Assembly: GCA_020025055.1 (NCBI GenBank)
Contig: JAHHST010000013.1
Location: forward strand, 1 to 21,459
DNA: 21,459 bases
Direction: 5' to 3'
Source: Longicatena sp.
GTDB lineage: Bacteria > Bacillota_I > Bacilli_A > Erysipelotrichales > Erysipelotrichaceae
The notes under the pieces are model-generated. The model saw only the letters and a program-made list of their open reading frames with translations. It was not told the origin of the DNA and did no database searches. Made by a program: the position numbers and the translations under genes. Shown here one piece after another: positions 14,682 to 21,459 of this stretch. Position 1 is the first letter of the stretch. Each line of letters begins with the position of its first letter.

Positions 14682-14718
14682 AAAAAAAAGGATAGATTAA
14701 AAAATATCCCTTTTTTTA
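14682..14718 (-). terminator. Intrinsic terminator of exoA
   Basis: GGATA and TATCC arms, extended by A:T pairs, form a hairpin with a run of eight Ts next on the minus strand. A matching T-run lies on the plus strand. It overlaps the exoA stop codon. Confidence 0.75.
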
Positions 14719-15471
14719 TAAATCAATTTCTAAAGATACAGGGCAATGATCTGAACCATAAACATCCGTATGAATCTTTGCTTCTTCAATCTTATCTTTA
14801 GCATCTTCGCTAACTAAGAAATAATCAATTCTCCATCCTGCGTTCTTTTCTCTAGCTTTAAATCGATAACTCCACCAAGAATATATTCCTTCAACATCTG
14901 GATATAAATATCGAAATGAATCGACAAAACCACTTTCTTGTAGCTTTGTCATTTTTTCTCTTTCTTCATCTGTAAATCCTGCATTACGTCGATTTGTTTT
15001 TGGATTTTTCAAATCGATTTCTTTATGAGCTACATTTAAATCACCACATACAATAACAGTTTTGTCTTCTTTTAATTTATTTAAATAAATTCTAAAATCA
15101 TCTTCCCATTGCATACGATAATCTAATCTCAATAATTTATCTTTTGAATTTGGAGTATACACACATACAAAATAAAAATTATCATATTCGCATGTAATTA
15201 CTCTTCCTTCATGATCATGTTCCTCTATACCAATACCATAATAGACATTTAATGGTTCTTTTTTGGAAAAGACCATTGTCCCACTATACCCTTTTTTCTC
15301 CGCACTATTCATATATTGATAATAACCTGGTGTATCTATTTCAAGTTGTCCAGGTTGCATTTTTGTTTCTTGAATACACAAAATATCTGCATCTATCTCA
15401 TGAAAAAAATCCATAAATCCTTTTGTCATACATGCACGTATCCCATTTACATTCCATGATACAAGTTTCAT
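14716..15471 (-). CDS. exoA: Exodeoxyribonuclease III / AP endonuclease (ExoA)
   Basis: ExoA cuts DNA at abasic sites in base excision repair and degrades DNA from 3' ends. The 251-residue protein shows every active-site element of the family: Asn7 in SWNVNGIRA, Glu35 in CIQETK, VYTPNS (104-109), Asp144 and Asn146 in CGDLNVAH, and the C-terminal pair Asp241-His242 in GSDHCPV. The segment GFTDEEREK and the WW/SYR loop are characteristic. I chose the ATG at 15471 because GGAGG lies 7 nt upstream; an 11-codon upstream extension is possible but not family-like. A possible TATACT box (15489-15494) lies too close to the ribosome binding site to be convincing. Confidence 0.96.
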   Translation of the reverse strand: MKLVSWNVNGIRACMTKGFMDFFHEIDADILCIQETKMQPGQLEIDTPGYYQYMNSAEKKGYSGTMVFSKKEPLNVYYGIGIEEHDHEGRVITCEYDNFYFVCVYTPNSKDKLLRLDYRMQWEDDFRIYLNKLKEDKTVIVCGDLNVAHKEIDLKNPKTNRRNAGFTDEEREKMTKLQESGFVDSFRYLYPDVEGIYSWWSYRFKAREKNAGWRIDYFLVSEDAKDKIEEAKIHTDVYGSDHCPVSLEIDL

Positions 15472-15541
15472 TTTTAATCCTCCTATATAGTATATATCAT
15501 ACATAAATTATGCGTAAATTGCTACTCAAACACTCAAAAAA

Positions 15542-15563
15542 AGATTGTAAATCATTACAATCT
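15542..15563. repeat. Left hairpin target duplication of element copy 2
   Basis: Arms AGATTGTAA and TTACAATCT around a 4-nt loop form a perfect hairpin, with a minus-strand T-tract (plus-strand AAAAAAA) on its outer side. The same 22 bp recurs in direct orientation at 15759-15780. Three extra bases (ATC) separate it from the element's TCAG end. Confidence 0.8.
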
Positions 15564-15566
15564 ATC

Positions 15567-15759
15567 TCAGCTTGTTGACAAACTATCTTATTTTGAAAAC
15601 AAATAAAATCAATTTATAAAAAGTGGTGGAAAGCTACTAAATTACAGGTGATTTTAGGTTAAAAATACCTTGAAATCATCTTTTTTTATATTAAAGTGGG
15701 GATTAAAAAAAGACCGAATGACAAAGTCTGCTCAACGAGCGACTTTGTCAACGGTCTGA
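15567..15759 (+). mobile_element. MITE-like element carrying two terminators, copy 2
   Basis: This is the second copy of the element at 7737-7928, in the same orientation and 193 bp long, with about 12 differences including a one-base insertion. Both terminal repeats are intact. The plus-strand terminator is at 15647-15687 (GGTGATTT/AAATCATC plus T7) and the minus-strand terminator at 15705-15757. It lies 23 bp beyond the obgE stop and is flanked by identical copies of that gene's terminator hairpin. The intact duplication suggests this insertion is younger than copy 1, or that it has been better conserved. There is no coding capacity. It takes up most of the 311-nt gap between obgE and exoA. 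Confidence 0.78.
15705..15757 (-). terminator. Minus-strand intrinsic terminator inside element copy 2
   Basis: Arms AGACCG...GACAAAGTC and GACTTTGTC...CGGTCT pair with a 1-nt bulge, capped by GCTC/GAGC, with seven Ts next on the minus strand. It follows obgE. Confidence 0.75.
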
Positions 15760-15780
15760 GATTGTAAATCATTACAATCT
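15759..15780. repeat. Right hairpin target duplication of element copy 2 (obgE terminator hairpin)
   Basis: This is identical to 15542-15563 and starts 2-3 nt beyond the obgE stop. The plus-strand T-run (TTTTT) survives on this copy only, while the minus-strand T-run survives only on the left copy, as expected if one bidirectional terminator was split and its hairpin duplicated. Confidence 0.8.
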
Positions 15781-15782
15781 TT

Positions 15783-17072
15783 TTATTCCATAAATTCGAA
15801 TTCAATTTTACAGATAACTACAGTATCTCCGTCTACACAACCTGCATCACGCAATGCTTGATCAATACCCATTTTACGCATTTTACGTGCAAAGCGCATG
15901 AAATCTTCTTCATTATCTAATTTACTCATCTTGAAGCTTCTCTCAATTTCGTCCCCATAAACTTCCCAATCTCCATTTCCTAAATTGCGAATTTCAAATG
16001 GAGCTTTTTCTGGTTCAAATTTATATAAAACACCCTCTGCTTCCTTATCCACTTCTTCATCATTGAATAATGGGAATTGTGGAGTTGTTTCAAGTAAATC
16101 AGCAGCACGATATAGCACTGGATCTAAGCCTTCTGCAATGATTGTTGTTGTTTCAAATACTTCTACATCTGGGTATGCTTCTTTAAAACGTTTTAAATTC
16201 TCTTGTGCAGGCTCTAAATCCATCTTGTTTGCTAAAACAATTTGAGGACGTTCTAATAAACGATATTCATAATTACCTAATTCCTCATTGATAATTCGAT
16301 AATCTTCTACAGGATCTCGTCCATCATTACTTCCCATATCAATTACATGAATAATGACACGGCAACGTTCAATGTGGCGTAGGAATTGATGACCTAATCC
16401 TTTACCTTCACTAGCGCCTTCAATTAATCCAGGTAAATCAGCCATTACAAAACTTCTACCATCTGGAACTTGGACCATTCCAAGATTTGGAGCAATTGTA
16501 GTAAAGTGATATTCTGCAATTTCAGGTTTTGCTCTAGATACAACCGATAATAATGTAGATTTGCCAACTGATGGGAATCCTACCAAGCCGACATCAGCTA
16601 ATACTTTTAATTCAACTTGTATATCAAATTCTTCTCCTGGAGCACCTAATTCAGAATACTGAGGAGCTGTATTTTTACTTGATTTAAAGTGGAAATTTCC
16701 TCTTCCTTTTTTTCCACCTTTAGCAATGATTTCTCTTTGCCCTTTATGTGTTAAATCAGCGATAATACGTCCTGTCTTTGCATCTTTTACTATTGTTCCT
16801 AAAGGAACCTTAACAATTGCATCAGCACCTCTTGCTCCATGCATTTTTTTTGTTTTTCCTTTACCACCTGGTTCAGCAGTGATTTTCAAATTATAGCGAA
16901 GGTCTAATAACGTTGTTCTTCCCTCATCAACTGCGAAAACAACATTTCCTCCATCGCCTCCATCACCACCACTTGGACCACCAAATGCTACATATTTTTC
17001 CCTACGAAAAGCAACGATCCCATCGCCACCTTTACCAGCTTTAACATGTACTTTAACGCGATCGACAAACAT
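15783..17072 (-). CDS. obgE: GTPase ObgE/Obg
   Basis: Obg is an essential GTPase linking 50S assembly to the stringent response and, in Bacillus, to sporulation. The 429-residue protein has three domains: the glycine-rich Obg fold (1-about 158, with GGDGGDGGNV and GRGNFHFKSSKNTAP), the G domain with G1 GFPSVGKS (165-172), G2 threonines 191-192, G3 DLPG (212-215) and G4 NKMD (282-285), and the C-terminal OCT domain (about 350-429) found in Gram-positive members. AAGGAGG precedes the ATG. The rplU-prp-rpmA-obgE order is conserved. A terminator separates it from rpmA, and a TGATATAAT box just upstream may supply its own transcription. Confidence 0.98.
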   Translation of the reverse strand: MFVDRVKVHVKAGKGGDGIVAFRREKYVAFGGPSGGDGGDGGNVVFAVDEGRTTLLDLRYNLKITAEPGGKGKTKKMHGARGADAIVKVPLGTIVKDAKTGRIIADLTHKGQREIIAKGGKKGRGNFHFKSSKNTAPQYSELGAPGEEFDIQVELKVLADVGLVGFPSVGKSTLLSVVSRAKPEIAEYHFTTIAPNLGMVQVPDGRSFVMADLPGLIEGASEGKGLGHQFLRHIERCRVIIHVIDMGSNDGRDPVEDYRIINEELGNYEYRLLERPQIVLANKMDLEPAQENLKRFKEAYPDVEVFETTTIIAEGLDPVLYRAADLLETTPQFPLFNDEEVDKEAEGVLYKFEPEKAPFEIRNLGNGDWEVYGDEIERSFKMSKLDNEEDFMRFARKMRKMGIDQALRDAGCVDGDTVVICKIEFEFME

Positions 17073-17090
17073 TGTTGCACCTCCTTTTAT

Positions 17091-17099
17091 ATTATATCA
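17091..17099 (-). promoter_or_regulatory. Possible extended -10 promoter for obgE
   Basis: On the minus strand TGATATAAT lies between the rpmA terminator and the obgE ribosome binding site. There is no -35; the 17-nt position falls in the terminator stem. The leader would be very short. Confidence 0.35.
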
Positions 17100-17128
17100 A
17101 AAATAAAATCCCCTAGTGGGGATTTTTT
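17100..17128 (-). terminator. Intra-operon terminator between rpmA and obgE
   Basis: AATCCCC (17107-17113) pairs with GGGGATT (17118-17124) around a 4-nt loop, followed on the minus strand by TTATTTTT. It lies 4 nt past the rpmA stop and about 30 nt before obgE, so it probably lowers obgE expression relative to the ribosomal genes. Confidence 0.8.
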
Positions 17129-17132
17129 ATTC

Positions 17133-17417
17133 TTATGCTTGTGGGTAAACAGAAACTTTTTTCTTATCTTTACCTAAACGTTCAAATTTAACAATACCAT
17201 TCACCTTAGCAAATAGCGTATCGTCTCCACCTTTACCAACGTTAGTACCTGGGTGAATTTTTGTTCCACGCTGACGATAAATAATTGAACCTGCATGGCA
17301 GTATTGTCCATCAGCTAATTTTGCTCCTAAACGTTTAGATTCTGAATCACGACCATTCTTAGTAGAACCTACACCTTTTTTAGACGCAAACAATTGGATA
17401 TCTAATACGAATTTCAT
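17133..17417 (-). CDS. rpmA: 50S ribosomal protein L27 (bL27) with cleavable N-terminus
   Basis: L27 reaches into the peptidyl transferase centre. The 94-residue form carries the Bacillota N-terminal extension MKFVLDIQLFASKKG, in which cleavage after Phe10 by Prp exposes the functional ASKKG end, as known from Staphylococcus. The rest is typical: GSTKNGRDSESKRLGAKLADGQ, GSIIYRQRGTKIHPGTNVGKGGDDTLFAKVNGIVKFE. I chose the ATG at 17417, which has AGGAGG 7 nt upstream; a GTG two codons earlier is less likely. The start lies 2 nt after the prp stop. Promoter, leader and first gene of the unit lie upstream at rplU. Confidence 0.97.
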   Translation of the reverse strand: MKFVLDIQLFASKKGVGSTKNGRDSESKRLGAKLADGQYCHAGSIIYRQRGTKIHPGTNVGKGGDDTLFAKVNGIVKFERLGKDKKKVSVYPQA

Positions 17418-17419
17418 AC

Positions 17420-17737
17420 TCACACCTCCTGATCACATATTGAAATATATTTATGATAATTTTCTTCGAGAGTCTTCAATTGAATTACTAATGTATTAAT
17501 TAATAGTTCAGCATTCTGATCTCTCTTATTTAATTTGATTCTAATATATGCTTCCTCTATAACAAGGTCACACACATCATGTTCTGTCAACTGGTCTAAA
17601 GCATTCAGCATTCCAACCGATATTGAACTTACACCGGCACATACTAAATCTTGTCCATGTTTTGCATATCCTGCATGTCCATGAATACAAACTTCAGCAA
17701 TTGTACCGTTTTGCCTTTTAACCTCGACATTTACCAT
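17420..17737 (-). CDS. prp: Ribosomal processing cysteine protease Prp
   Basis: Prp (YsxB) removes the N-terminal extension of ribosomal protein L27. The 105-residue protein has the signature IHGHAGYAKHGQDLVCAGVS, with the predicted catalytic pair His21 and Cys33, and the usual small alpha/beta fold length. It lies between rplU and rpmA, 4 nt after rplU and 2 nt before rpmA, as in other Bacillota with an extended L27. Its ribosome binding site appears to be GAGG inside the end of rplU, so translation is coupled. The presence of the matching cleavage motif in the adjacent rpmA strongly supports the assignment. Confidence 0.94.
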   Translation of the reverse strand: MVNVEVKRQNGTIAEVCIHGHAGYAKHGQDLVCAGVSSISVGMLNALDQLTEHDVCDLVIEEAYIRIKLNKRDQNAELLINTLVIQLKTLEENYHKYISICDQEV

Positions 17738-17741
17738 ATAA

Positions 17742-18053
17742 TTAAGCCTCGATTGATTCGATAGTTAATTTAGTATATGGTTGACGGTGTCCCTGTTTGC
17801 GGTGGGAACTTCCTTTTTTAGCTTTGTATTTGTAAACGATGATTTTTTTAGCTTTACCTTGTTTTTCAACTTTAGCAGTAACTTTAACACCTTTTACATA
17901 TGGAGTACCTACGCGTAATGCGCGGTTGCAGTAAGCTACAACTTTATCAAATTCTACTGTTTCTCCTTCAGCTACGTTTAATTTTTCAACAAAGATTGTT
18001 GAACCTTCTTCTACACGGATTTGTTTTCCGCCTGTTTCAATAATTGCGTACAT
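17742..18053 (-). CDS. rplU: 50S ribosomal protein L21 (bL21)
   Basis: L21 binds 23S rRNA and is encoded next to L27 in most bacteria. The 103-residue protein begins MYAIIETGGKQIRVEEGS and ends with KAKKGSSHRKQGHRQPYTKLTIESI, both family hallmarks. I chose the ATG at 18053, 6-7 nt after AAGGAGG; a longer frame runs upstream to 18155 but that part overlaps the leader RNA and has no family similarity. It is the first gene of rplU-prp-rpmA-(obgE), with a promoter and a structured leader upstream. Confidence 0.97.
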   Translation of the reverse strand: MYAIIETGGKQIRVEEGSTIFVEKLNVAEGETVEFDKVVAYCNRALRVGTPYVKGVKVTAKVEKQGKAKKIIVYKYKAKKGSSHRKQGHRQPYTKLTIESIEA

Positions 18054-18153
18054 AATCGCACCTCCTTCATGTTTAAGACTCGCCACGCAAGGTGATGTTT
18101 CCATACTTAAACCTTGTTTTGAGCGGTTGTAAATCCAAAAGAGGACATACAAC
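18054..18153 (-). ncRNA. L21-type ribosomal protein leader (rplU 5' UTR)
   Basis: The 100-nt leader has the blocks CCGCTCAAAAC, GGAAACATCACC and GGCGAGTCTTAAAC ahead of the ribosome binding site, which resemble the Bacillota L21 leader as I recall it. Two helices are possible: AAGGT/ACCTT (arms at 18111-18115 and 18089-18093) and GTTTAAG/CTTAAAC (18106-18112 and 18071-18077). They share bases and exclude each other, and the second ends just before AAGGAGG. Autoregulation by L21 is inferred. A covariance search would settle the family. Confidence 0.6.
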
Positions 18154-18159
18154 ACTGAT

Positions 18160-18188
18160 ATATTATCATACTGTTATATATTTTACAA
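18160..18188 (-). promoter_or_regulatory. rplU operon promoter
   Basis: On the minus strand TTGTAA (18183-18188) and TAATAT (18160-18165) are 17 nt apart, and TGA precedes the -10. The start of transcription would be near 18153, giving a leader of about 100 nt. I see no terminator for dnaE between its stop and this promoter. Confidence 0.55.
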
Positions 18189-18199
18189 GATGTTTTTTA

Positions 18200-21100
18200 T
18201 TACATTTTTTCTTCAATTTCAATTTTTGTTATTTTTTTTACTAAACATGATGTTTCTTTATCAACAACACCCTCTACATATAAATAATTTCCTTTTACTA
18301 AATCATTTATATATACTTCATATATATTCGGCATGCATACTAAATCAAATTTACCAGTTTCATCTGCTCCTACAACAAACATCATTAAACTACCATTTTT
18401 TGTTCGGTACTGTTTCGTTCTTTCTACGACACAAATAAATTTTACATAACTATGTATTCTTGTAGATAATGATATCATCGGAACTAATCCGTTTCCTATT
18501 CGATTTCTTAATTGTGCGATTGGATGAGATGATAAATAAAAACCTAGCATTTCTTTTTCTCTTTGTAATTTTAATATCGTATTTTCTTTTAAAGATACCA
18601 TTGCTGGCTTACTCACTAAATCAAAATCAAATAACACTTGTTCATCATCTTCAATTCTTACTAAATTACCATATCGAATTGCATCATCTAAAGATGCTAC
18701 TAATGAACTACGATTTACTTTAAATTCATCCAATGCCCCTGCATAAATCAAAGATTCAATTATTTTCTTTCCAATTTTATTTCCTTCCATACGTGCAACA
18801 AAATCATAAAAATCCTTGAATTCTCCATTTTTTTGCCTTTCTGCTAAAATAACATTCGAAACTGCAGAACCAATTCCTTTAATACCAATTAGTGGAAATC
18901 GCAATGCGTGATTTTCAATACAATATGTGTTTGTACTGTTATTTACAGAAGGTAGTAAAACATTAATATTTCTTCTTTTTGCCTCAAATATATATTCACT
19001 TGTTTTCGTTTCTGAATTGATCACACTATTTAAAAGTGCCGTAAAGAAATATAAAGGTGCATTTGCTTTTAAGTATGCCATTTGATAAGCAATCATTCCG
19101 TACGCAACCGAATGTGATCGATTAAATCCATAATTTGCAAACTTCATAATTAAATCATACACTTTTATTGCTAAAGCTTCGTCGTATCCTTTTTGAATTG
19201 CACCCTGTATAAAATCTGCCTTTAATTTCTGTAACTCTGTTCCTTTTTTCTTTGAAATTGCTTTTCTCAAATTATCTGCTTTACCTAATGTGAATCCCGC
19301 CATTGTTTGTGCTATTTGCATAACTTGTTCTTGATAAATCATTATCCCATAAGTATTTTTTAAAATAGGTTTTAACGATGGATGTAAATAATCTACTTTC
19401 TCTGGATGGCTTCTGCTTTCTAAATATAATGGTATATTTTCCATCGGTCCAGGTCGAAATAATGCAATCGTTGCTACAATGTCTTCAAAACAAGTAGGTT
19501 GCATTTTTCGTAATAAATTTTTCATTCCTTCACTTTCAAGTTGAAAAACTCCAACAGTATCTACATTACGAATCAATGCATATGTTTTTTGATCATCTAA
19601 AGGAATATGCATAATATCTAATCTTTTTTTATTTACGTTAATATGATGTACGATTTCGTCAATGATAGTTAGATTTCTTAATCCTAAAAAGTCCATTTTG
19701 ATTAATCCAAGCTCTTCTAGATATTCCATCGTAAACTGTGTTGCACACATTCCTTCATCAACATCAATTAATGGACAAACTTTTTCAATATCATCATTAC
19801 TTAACACAATTCCTGCAGCATGCAAAGAAGAATGTCGAGGTAATCCTTCTAATTTTTTTGATATATCATACAGTTTTCGCATTTGGTCTCCAGAATTGAC
19901 CATTTGCTTAAATCTTGCTTGCTCTTGATATGCATCATTTAATGTAACTTTAGGTCGATTTGGTACTAATTTACATAGATAATCAATTTGTCTTGCCGGA
20001 ATTCTTAATGCTTTTCCAACATCACGTAATACTTGTTTAGCTGCAAGAGTATTAAAAGTAATAATATGAGAAACTTTATGGTCTCCATACAAATCATGAA
20101 CATACTGAATGACTTCATCACGACGATTATCCGGAAAATCAGTATCAATATCTGGCATAGATACTCTGCTTGGGTTTAAAAAACGTTCAAACAACAAATT
20201 ATATTTAATTGGATCTGCATGTGTAATTCCTAAACAATATGCTACTAATGAACCTGCAGCACTACCTCTACCTGGCCCAATATAAATATCTTGCGTTTTA
20301 GCAAAACGTATAAAATCCCAAACTATTAAAAAATAGTCTGCATATCCCATGGATATAATTACATCTAGTTCATACTTTAATCTTTTCTCATACACTTCAG
20401 GAATAGCTTTATAATTCATTCTTTTTTCTAACCCTTTGTGGCACAATCTTTGTAAAAAGTCTTCACTTGTTAATCCATATCGATTATGAAACTTTGGTAA
20501 AATTGCTTTTTCAAAATTCATTTCAACATTACACATTGCTGCAATATCATCGGTTGCCTTTAAATCATTCTCATCATATAAATTTTGCATTTCAGCCTTT
20601 GTTCTAAAATATCGTTTCGGACTATAATTAAGCATTTTATCATCAATAGCAACACCTTGATCTATCGCACAAAGTGTTTTATAACTTTCCTCATCTTCAT
20701 CACGATTAAAATAAATTCTTGATAAAGCTACAGTTGGAATTCCACTTTCTATACAAAGCTTCTTTAATAATATATTTTTTTTCTGCAATAATGGGCTATC
20801 ATTTCTAGCAATTGAGACATAGAATGAAGAGATATTTTGCTTACATTTTGTCAAAAACATTTGTATACTAGCTTGATCTTCTTTTAATAAATATGTTTCT
20901 AATTCATTTTGATCCCCATTGGTTAAGGCAACACAGTCATGAGTATATGTAAGGAATTCTTCAAATGTTAATGTTTTTGATCTTTCGTTTGTATTTAATA
21001 CAGTCGATAGCTTCATTAATGTTTGATATCCCTTATCATTTTTTGCTAACAAAATAAAACCAAACATCTTACCTTCATCATCTACATCAATCTCAAGTCC

Positions 21101-21286
21101 AAAAATAGGCTTGATTCCTACTTTTTTTGTTTCATGATAAAATGCCATAGCACCATGCATAACATTTTTATCGCATAGCGCAACTGCATCATATCCATCA
21201 TTTTTTGCGCTTTCTACTATTTTTTCTATTGTCATTGTACTTTTTAATAATGTATAACAACTTCTTACATGCAAATGTACTGTCAT
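18200..21286 (-). CDS. dnaE: DNA polymerase III subunit alpha (DnaE, Bacillota type)
   Basis: In Bacillota DnaE works beside PolC at the fork, extending primers and sharing lagging-strand synthesis. The 1028-residue protein has an N-terminal PHP domain (HLHVRSCYTLL at 4-14), the polymerase core with GPGRGSAAGSLVAYCLGIT (337-355) and PDIDTDF (378-384), giving catalytic Asp379 and Asp381 with the third acid at Asp532 (IKMDFLGL), the fingers region FRPGPMENIP, then tandem helix-hairpin-helix and OB regions near the C-terminus (LVPMISL to LYVEGVV). It is shorter than the E. coli protein, as expected for this class. The PHP metal site looks degenerate (ALCDKNVMHG). GAAGGTGAT precedes the ATG. Confidence 0.97.
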   Translation of the reverse strand: MTVHLHVRSCYTLLKSTMTIEKIVESAKNDGYDAVALCDKNVMHGAMAFYHETKKVGIKPIFGLEIDVDDEGKMFGFILLAKNDKGYQTLMKLSTVLNTNERSKTLTFEEFLTYTHDCVALTNGDQNELETYLLKEDQASIQMFLTKCKQNISSFYVSIARNDSPLLQKKNILLKKLCIESGIPTVALSRIYFNRDEDEESYKTLCAIDQGVAIDDKMLNYSPKRYFRTKAEMQNLYDENDLKATDDIAAMCNVEMNFEKAILPKFHNRYGLTSEDFLQRLCHKGLEKRMNYKAIPEVYEKRLKYELDVIISMGYADYFLIVWDFIRFAKTQDIYIGPGRGSAAGSLVAYCLGITHADPIKYNLLFERFLNPSRVSMPDIDTDFPDNRRDEVIQYVHDLYGDHKVSHIITFNTLAAKQVLRDVGKALRIPARQIDYLCKLVPNRPKVTLNDAYQEQARFKQMVNSGDQMRKLYDISKKLEGLPRHSSLHAAGIVLSNDDIEKVCPLIDVDEGMCATQFTMEYLEELGLIKMDFLGLRNLTIIDEIVHHINVNKKRLDIMHIPLDDQKTYALIRNVDTVGVFQLESEGMKNLLRKMQPTCFEDIVATIALFRPGPMENIPLYLESRSHPEKVDYLHPSLKPILKNTYGIMIYQEQVMQIAQTMAGFTLGKADNLRKAISKKKGTELQKLKADFIQGAIQKGYDEALAIKVYDLIMKFANYGFNRSHSVAYGMIAYQMAYLKANAPLYFFTALLNSVINSETKTSEYIFEAKRRNINVLLPSVNNSTNTYCIENHALRFPLIGIKGIGSAVSNVILAERQKNGEFKDFYDFVARMEGNKIGKKIIESLIYAGALDEFKVNRSSLVASLDDAIRYGNLVRIEDDEQVLFDFDLVSKPAMVSLKENTILKLQREKEMLGFYLSSHPIAQLRNRIGNGLVPMISLSTRIHSYVKFICVVERTKQYRTKNGSLMMFVVGADETGKFDLVCMPNIYEVYINDLVKGNYLYVEGVVDKETSCLVKKITKIEIEEKM

Positions 21287-21307
21287 TTTATCACCTTCTA
21301 TCTATAT

Positions 21308-21336
21308 ATTTTATCATGTATCTACAAAAACTTGAA
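21308..21336 (-). promoter_or_regulatory. Probable dnaE promoter
   Basis: On the minus strand TTCAAG (21331-21336) and TAAAAT (21308-21313) are 17 nt apart, with TGA before the -10. A separate TTGACA lies upstream (about 21360) without a -10 at proper spacing. Confidence 0.45.
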
Positions 21337-21359
21337 CTATTCTACTTATTTTTATTAGA

Positions 21360-21459
21360 ACAATGTCAAAAAAGGGGCTGTAACAGTTAAAAACATCTCC
21401 TATGTATATTTGCTAACATAAATATGTACAAAAATGATCATTTAAAAATGTACAAAATA
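21360..21459. other. Unassigned repeat-rich edge upstream of dnaE
   Basis: This non-coding stretch at the window edge holds GGGGCTGTAACAG, the direct repeat ATGTACAAAA at 21424-21433 and 21448-21457 (24 bp apart), and between those repeats the perfect palindrome AAATGATCATTT (21432-21443). It could be an operator region, or the edge of a mobile element that continues outside the window. I see no gene in it. Confidence 0.3.

Noticed and set aside
18054..18155. An N-terminal extension of rplU of 34 codons, open in frame
   Set aside because: It has no L21 similarity, no ribosome binding site, and overlaps a structured leader; the ATG at 18053 has AAGGAGG at proper spacing.
18190..18723. Hydrophobic plus-strand frames over the end of dnaE
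   Set aside because: They are antisense to dnaE; hydrophobic composition is expected from AT-rich reverse complements. No start signals.

Overview
The window looks like chromosomal DNA of a low-GC Bacillota, most likely of the class Erysipelotrichia. I infer this from the AT-rich sequence, the Shine-Dalgarno sites, a Bacillota-type DnaE, a fused SecDF, and L27 with a cleavable N-terminus beside its protease Prp. No gene is taxonomically diagnostic by eye, so the class is inference; the phylum is well supported. It is almost wholly a core housekeeping region, nearly all on the minus strand; only a spoVB-like flippase gene and a yrzE-like membrane gene are on the plus strand.

Read in the direction of transcription (right to left), the layout is as follows. 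(1) dnaE. (2) The rplU-prp-rpmA-obgE cluster, with an L21-type leader, in which Prp trims ribosomal protein L27. (3) exoA, ruvA and ruvB (DNA repair). (4) yrzE-like, yrbG-like (DUF421), spoVB-like, comN-like and secDF: the order known from Bacillus, here without queA-tgt-yajC. (5) A 23S rRNA methyltransferase (RlmA family) and ffh. (6) rpsP-khpA-rimM-trmD. (7) rplS with an L19-type leader, then two tandem type I signal peptidases. (8) rbgA-rnhB. The themes are ribosome biogenesis (rpsP, rimM, trmD, rplS, rbgA, rplU, rpmA, prp, obgE, rlmA), protein export (ffh, secDF, two lepB) and DNA maintenance (dnaE, ruvAB, exoA, rnhB).

The most unusual thing is non-coding. Two copies of a 192-193 bp element, about 94% identical by eye, lie directly downstream of secDF (7737-7928) and obgE (15567-15759) in the same orientation. 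Each has imperfect terminal inverted repeats starting TCAG and containing GTTGACAAA, and carries two inward-facing intrinsic terminators, one per strand. Each copy sits between two direct repeats of about 22 bp, and each repeat is the whole hairpin of that locus's own intrinsic terminator; the two loci have different hairpin sequences. The simplest reading is a MITE-like, non-autonomous mobile element that inserts at terminator hairpins, duplicates the entire hairpin, and brings its own terminators. No transposase is present in the window.

Other notable points are intrinsic terminators inside operons just after ribosomal or RNA-binding protein genes (rplS|lepB, khpA|rimM, rpmA|obgE), mutually exclusive helices in the rplU leader, overlapping convergent stop codons on either side of the plus-strand genes, and an unexplained repeat-rich right edge upstream of dnaE.
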